The notes below the pieces were generated by a model. The model did not search any database. It was not told the origin of the DNA and was given only the letters and a program-made list of their open reading frames with translations. 64,000 nt of DNA from Blasia pusilla (taxonomy: Eukaryota > Marchantiophyta > Marchantiopsida > Blasiales), in contig CM114275.1 in the NCBI GenBank assembly GCA_050084515.1, forward strand, positions 3,844,001-3,908,000, written 5' to 3'. How positions within the stretch are numbered: the first letter of the stretch is position 1; each line of letters starts with the position of its first letter. Shown here one piece after another: positions 59,628 through 64,000 of this stretch. Made by a program: the position numbers and the translations under genes.

Positions 59628-60166
59628 CTAAGTACATCGAGGACAAACCCACCTTCCAATAGGAACAACATCCATACGTGGAGTCAAACACATCATGTGC
59701 CAACCCCTAGAACACCGATCACACACCAACATACGGGCTGCGTTACCAGCAAACCCACATAACATACACCTCAAGCTAGCACGTATCATGGCTAAGCTTG
59801 GGTCAACAGTACCATCCACATTTGGAAGATGGCATGGTGCACAATTACGCACATGGTCCTTCCAAACAACTCCATCACGACCCTCCAACATGAGAACTCC
59901 ACAAGCTAACACCTTGCGCACTCGTAAAATAGTGCGGCATGCCGTCACATCCAACGTTGTCGGTGCAATCTGCTACAAATAGACATAGTCCCCCACATGG
60001 AACCTACGAATCGATGGTCGATAACCTCCATCCCGAATGGTTGCATACCGCAACGTATCTCTATGTTGAGCAATGGCAAGATTCTCAAAGGCTGTTGGCA
60101 CAACTCTCTGAAAGAGTTATGCCCGCTGAGAACACACCATCATCCACATCTCTGGGTCATCAAGGT
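59628..60166 (-). pseudogene. Integrase tail with C-terminal PHD finger (copy B)
   Basis: The integrase tail has AFENLAIAQHRDTLRY and FHVGDYVYL, an SH3-like fold, interrupted by single stops. The frame at 59628-59954 is open and ends in a PHD finger (59634-59768): CMLC, then VCDRCSRGWHMMC, then RWVCPRC, giving the full Cys4-His-Cys3 set with the conserved Trp two residues before the last pair. PHD fingers bind histone tails, most often H3 by its K4 state. The protein ends two residues later, so this is the polyprotein C-terminus, the position where chromoviruses carry a chromodomain. A targeting role is inference from position and family. Confidence 0.88.
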
Positions 60167-61051
60167 TCACCACCTCACTAGACTCTCAACAATTCTTTGT
60201 TGGCAAGTCCGATCTCGGCCGATAATGTAAAAATAAGGTGAGAAGGAAGCCAAGGATGCTTGGCGACTGAACCTATACCCCATGGCTAACCATGGCAAGT
60301 GAATATCCCTGTCTCCAAGATGCCCCTTCTGTAGGCCATACTTGCGCAATGCCCTCTTCACCGTCTAAACCACACGCTCAGCCAAACCATCCGCCTCTGG
60401 ATGATCTCGAGACGTGGTCCGATGATCAATCAACGCCTTGTCACACAAGACCCGAAACTCACCTTGAAACTCTGTACCCTGGTCGGTCAACACTTCAGCT
60501 GGTGCACCAAAATGACTAAGCACTCTATCAAGAAACGCGTACGGCGTTCCCTCACTTGCCTTGTCAGATAATGCCACCAACTCAATCCACTTGGAGAAGT
60601 GCTCCACCATCACCAACACATATCGATGATGTTATAGAGTCAACGGTAACGGTCTCGCAAAGTCCACACTCCAACGGTAATCCAACCCCATAATAGGCAA
60701 GGGATGTAACTGTGGTGTAGGGGCATTGAATGATGCCCTCACCCGGTCACAAACCATACAACGTGACACCAATTGCTCCACCTGAGTATGCATGCCACGC
60801 CACCAATACTGACCAAGGAGTAAGCTATACGTACGCTTTACCCCAAAATGTCCCAACTCCTCATGGGCATGGCGCACAATGCGCTCTCTCTGAGCCAAAT
60901 GCGGCACTACTCGTACTCTACCATCCTCCCACACACGGAGAATATGTGTTCCCTCCAATCGATACCTCTTAGCACGTTGAAGAACACAATCTCGCTCCTT
61001 GGCACTCACTATGCCTAGCACCCTATTAGTCCGTAGGAACTCCAACACCAA
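60167..61051 (-). pseudogene. Integrase zinc domain and catalytic core (copy B)
   Basis: The HHCC domain reads HAHEELGHFGVKRTYSLL and CMVCDRVR. The core follows with YRWSVDF (Asp), VLTDQGTEFQGEF (Asp) and EADGLAERVV (Glu), so the DDE triad is complete. The coding sequence is split by a stop near 60635, before YVLVMVEHFSKWIEL, and another near 60365, both in otherwise well-kept sequence. The left part, LRKYGLQKGHLGDRDIHLPW, aligns with the older copy. Integrase would insert the cDNA in the nucleus. Confidence 0.92.
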
Positions 61052-61143
61052 CGCATCATCATGAATATCACGCTAATCCGTACCGCCATCTCCAACCTTA
61101 GGATCTGAAGGCTGGCCATCTAGCCTCTGACTAGAGTAAGATG

Positions 61144-62705
61144 TCATGTGGTCCTCCATACTAGAGTCCACCCTAACCAACATAAAAAGGCGGATGCATG
61201 CCAACCTGGCACCATCTCCTCATCAACCTCACCATGCCATCTAGCCCCAGTTGCATCCTCTTGGCTAGTACATGGGTTCCTACTCAACCCATCAGCATCA
61301 AGGTTGGCAACTCCAAGTCTATGTACCACCTGGAAGTCATACTCTTGTAAGATAAGAGCCCACCGTGCAAGCTTCCATGTAAGCTTGTGGACTCCATCAA
61401 CCACTTGAGTGGCTGGTGATCAAGAACAAGGGTAAATTGTGTGCCAAACAAGTAACACCTAAAGTGTGCCACAGCCCACACTATTGCCAAGCACTCTCCC
61501 TCATATGAACTATAGCGCAACTCCGCTGCATTATTCGAACGACTTGCATAGGCCATCACAAACTCCATGTGCTCATCATCATGTTGTGTCAACACCGCTC
61601 CAAGTCCCAACCTACTCCAATCACTGTGTAACTGAAATGGGCACCCTGTGATAGGTCTCCTCAAGATAGGCGCCGCCACCAACTGGACCTTAAGCTCCAC
61701 AAAAGCTCTCTCCTGATCATCTCCCCAGTGCCACTCTTGATCTGATTTCAGCAATTGGTTCAAAGGCTTTGCCATAGCACGAAATCCCTTCACATGCCTC
61801 CGATAGTAGTTCGCCAATCCCATGAATGCCCGAACTCTACTCACATCTACCGGACGCAAAATAAGTGCAATAGCCTCCATCTTTGCTTGCTGAACTCCCA
61901 AACCACCTGCATAGATCACATGACCCAAGTACTTAACATCCTCATGGAAGAACTTACACTTTCTTGGATGCAAACGTAGACCATGAGCTTTCAACCGCTC
62001 AAACACAATCTGAAAATGTATCTGATGCTCCTCCATCGTGTTACTGAATACCAAGATATCATCAATGTAACACCGAACAAAATCCAACCCTGCTAGGATC
62101 CAGTCCATCACTCGCTGAAACTTGGCAGGTGCATTCTTCAACCCAAAGGGTAAGAATTTCCACTGATACAAACAATCCTTGCCATAAGAGTTGACACCCC
62201 AAAATGCTGTCTTGGCCTTGTCACTCTCCCGAATCGGAAATTGATGGTATCCTGCCCGAAGATCCAAAGTACTGAAAATCTTTGTCTGTCCCACCACATC
62301 AAAGATCTCCTCAGGTGTAGGCATGGCATACCTATCGGCCTTGGTTTGCCGATTGATAGGACGGTAATCTCCACACATCTGCCTATCCGTGTAGTTGCCA
62401 TGCATATCCTTTTTAGCAAGCATGATAGTGGCTGATGCATACTCTCCATGCGACAACTCCACTAATCCAACCTCCAAAAGGTCCAACGTCCTACTCTGAA
62501 TCAGGTCCCTCTACATATCACTATATCGGTAGGGACGACGGAAGATTGGCGTATCACTAGCCAAATCAATCCGTATACCGGGTCCAACCAGAGCACCCAA
62601 CTCCTTCATGCTAAAGGCAAAAAAACTCCTATAAGCACGTAGGAACTGTGTCAAGAGTCGTTTCTCACCTCCCGTAAGCTTGGGACCAAGTAATGGCTCC
62701 CAAGT
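61144..62705 (-). pseudogene. Reverse transcriptase-RNase H (copy B)
   Basis: RT starts near 62690 (KLTGGEKRLLTQFLRAYRSF) and has MCGDYRPINRQTKADRYAMP, FSTLDLRAGYHQFPI, LPFGLKNAPAKFQR and the catalytic CYIDDILVF (62055-62069), all intact. RNase H follows with QLHSDWSRLGLGAVL, YEGECLAIVWAV and LDHQPLKWLM. The only clear lesions are a TAG at 62511-62513 before the open 400-codon frame and a shift at about 61385, after which KLARWALILQEYDF and ANLDADGLSRN complete the domain. The length and order are normal for Ty3/gypsy. Confidence 0.94.
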
Positions 62706-62750
62706 CTACTCCACTGGCACACTAGAGGGAGAGGACGATGCCATTGGTTG

Positions 62751-64000
62751 CTACGCAACCCCCTCACAAGATGGTATACCCTTAGCTACACCATAATCTG
62801 AGCAAATAACTCCTCCACCAGCATGAGCAACCAACTCCACATGCCCATCCATTACATCCCATTTACTCCAAGGATGCAAAATACTACTCTCCTCGCCCCC
62901 AACCGATGCCTCTACCATCCCGGTAGCCATCGAGCTCACTACAAGGGGTGGAAGACCCACAGACATAGTCCGAAGTCGACGTTGCTCGGCCATACCAAGA
63001 CTCAAAATCCAAGTCAAACAATTCAGGTCCATGGCGTGACCCAACACATGACGTCGTGAAGCCTTAGAAATGGAAGCAACCGCTGTCACACCAATAGCAA
63101 ATCCCATCGCACGCTCTCTCTCATCAGCGTTAGGCTCCACCAACTGTTGCACATGAGAATCCCATACAAGCATGGGATCACCTTCCCTATAGGCATGTGA
63201 CGAGGGAAAACTCACAAATGTGGGTAGTGCCATCCTAGGTTGGCCCACACGGTTCACCACTGCCATGGGTGACCGATCAATAACCCTCACCACCTGAGAA
63301 AGTCGCCCATTATCCAAGATACTATCCACTGTAAGGCAAGGATCCCGCTGCACTGCATCATATGCTCGACGTAGAACCTCCCTAGGCAACAAGTTTATCC
63401 ACCACAAGCGTGGGCGATGTGCACGCGAGCCAACTCGCGCTGCATCCAACAACACCGCTGGTCCAATCCAAGACCGCACCTCATGAACACTCGCCATCAT
63501 CCGGGTCCGAGTGTCATCCAACAATGGAACATTCTCAAGAATGTAAGCTAGAGCACGTGCCTGATGAGCCTGAAGATGTTGTAACACCCGTATCATCTCC
63601 CAAAACAATCGAGACCTAGGGTCGTGTAATCCCTCACCACGACCAGCACGTGTATGACCTTGACATGCCATCCAGCAATCACCAAATCCACAGGACCAAC
63701 CCTCTCAAGGTCCTGCGCCCCCAACAATGCAATGTGTGACGGCAAAGCACATTGGTACCCACGAATAGCTGATGGTGGCATCAACTCAAGATATCTCCGC
63801 ATCAACTGACCAATATATCGGGATGAAACTCTTTGGGCCGTCTCATCTCGCTCCACATACACGTATCTCCGGACAGGAATACCGGCCTGCAACACTGCAG
63901 CCAAACCAGTGCTAATCCCACCAAAGAGATCTAACACACAAATGCCCTCTGGCGGATACTTCCATACAATGGGTGTAGTATCCAAAGGGGATAACCCAAC
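62751..64000 (-). pseudogene. DNMT3-like C5 cytosine methyltransferase domain (copy B), frameshifted in motif IV
   Basis: A near-complete methyltransferase domain sits in the polyprotein just upstream of RT. Motif I is VLDLFGGISTG (63914-63937 for the first eight residues), followed by RYVYVERDE for cofactor binding. Motif IV is DLVIAGW, where the frame breaks, then CQGHTRAGRGEG; a single missing base between 63667 and 63668 removes the Pro codon of PCQ and shifts the frame, while the catalytic Cys codon (63663-63665) remains in the next frame. Then come SRLFWEMIRVLQ, motif VI LENVP (ENVP 63525-63536), motif VIII RAHRPRLWW (63400-63429) and motif X GHAMDLN (63021-63041). Motifs I and VIII resemble DNMT3 rather than DNMT1. 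The frame is open to the window edge on the right, where the protease should lie. Apart from the shift the domain looks intact. Confidence 0.92.

Larger units (their letters stand above)
59349..64000 (-). mobile_element. Copy B: Ty3/gypsy retroelement with DNMT3-like methyltransferase and PHD finger (partial, runs off the right edge)
   Basis: On the minus strand, from the window edge leftward: methyltransferase, RT, RNase H, integrase zinc domain and core, integrase tail, PHD finger, polypurine tract and an LTR-like segment. Gag and protease would lie beyond 64000. The whole is one former polyprotein with few lesions: a 1-bp deletion in motif IV of the methyltransferase, a TAG before RT, a shift in RNase H, and a few stops in integrase. 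The copy is much younger than the one at 51-58 kb. RT, RNase H and integrase catalytic residues are intact. Confidence 0.92.

Overview
This window looks like repeat-dominated nuclear DNA from a plant-lineage (streptophyte) eukaryote with a large genome. The evidence is a chromodomain Ty3/gypsy element with an initiator-Met-tRNA primer site, mini-Helitrons, hAT-type MITEs, a LINE remnant, satellite DNA, and a Ty3/gypsy family carrying a DNMT3-like cytosine methyltransferase. Methyltransferase-bearing retrotransposons are known from charophyte algae and dinoflagellates. With the other element types, that makes a charophyte or another early-diverging streptophyte my best guess, but the species cannot be fixed from sequence alone. 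I see no tRNA, rRNA, CRISPR array or operon, and no host gene that I can name.

Layout. 0.1-8.6 kb: one complete but decayed chromovirus on the minus strand (LTR, gag, protease, RT, RNase H, integrase, chromodomain, LTR). It is interrupted by a hAT-type MITE and by a 1.46-kb unclassified insertion. 10.3-11.35 kb: LINE 3' fragment and a (GA)n tract. 12-35 kb: mostly AT-rich DNA with tandem repeats, a near-perfect hairpin, MITE and Helitron pieces, and three CpG-rich islands near 14.4-15.0, 18.1-18.9 and 21.5-23.4 kb. 35.5-41 kb: a long GC/CpG-richer stretch, the most likely place for host gene sequence, with a candidate exon at 36.5-37.0 kb. 41.1-49.2 kb: mini-Helitron, MITEs, a very old polymerase relic of the methyltransferase-element family split by a chromovirus solo LTR, a degenerate minisatellite, and a six-unit 177-bp satellite.

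50.9-64.0 kb is the most interesting part. It holds several copies of one Ty3/gypsy family with the order gag - protease - C5 methyltransferase - RT - RNase H - integrase - PHD finger. Copy B (59.3-64 kb, minus, runs off the window) has a nearly complete methyltransferase, a well-kept RT and a PHD finger with all eight ligands. The older copy (50.9-59.0 kb) has RT-to-PHD on the minus strand and protease-methyltransferase on the plus strand, ending and starting at the same domain boundary, as an internal inversion would leave it. Both methyltransferase copies are broken at catalytic motif IV by different lesions. The family therefore pairs a DNA-methylation writer with a predicted histone-tail reader in one retroelement.
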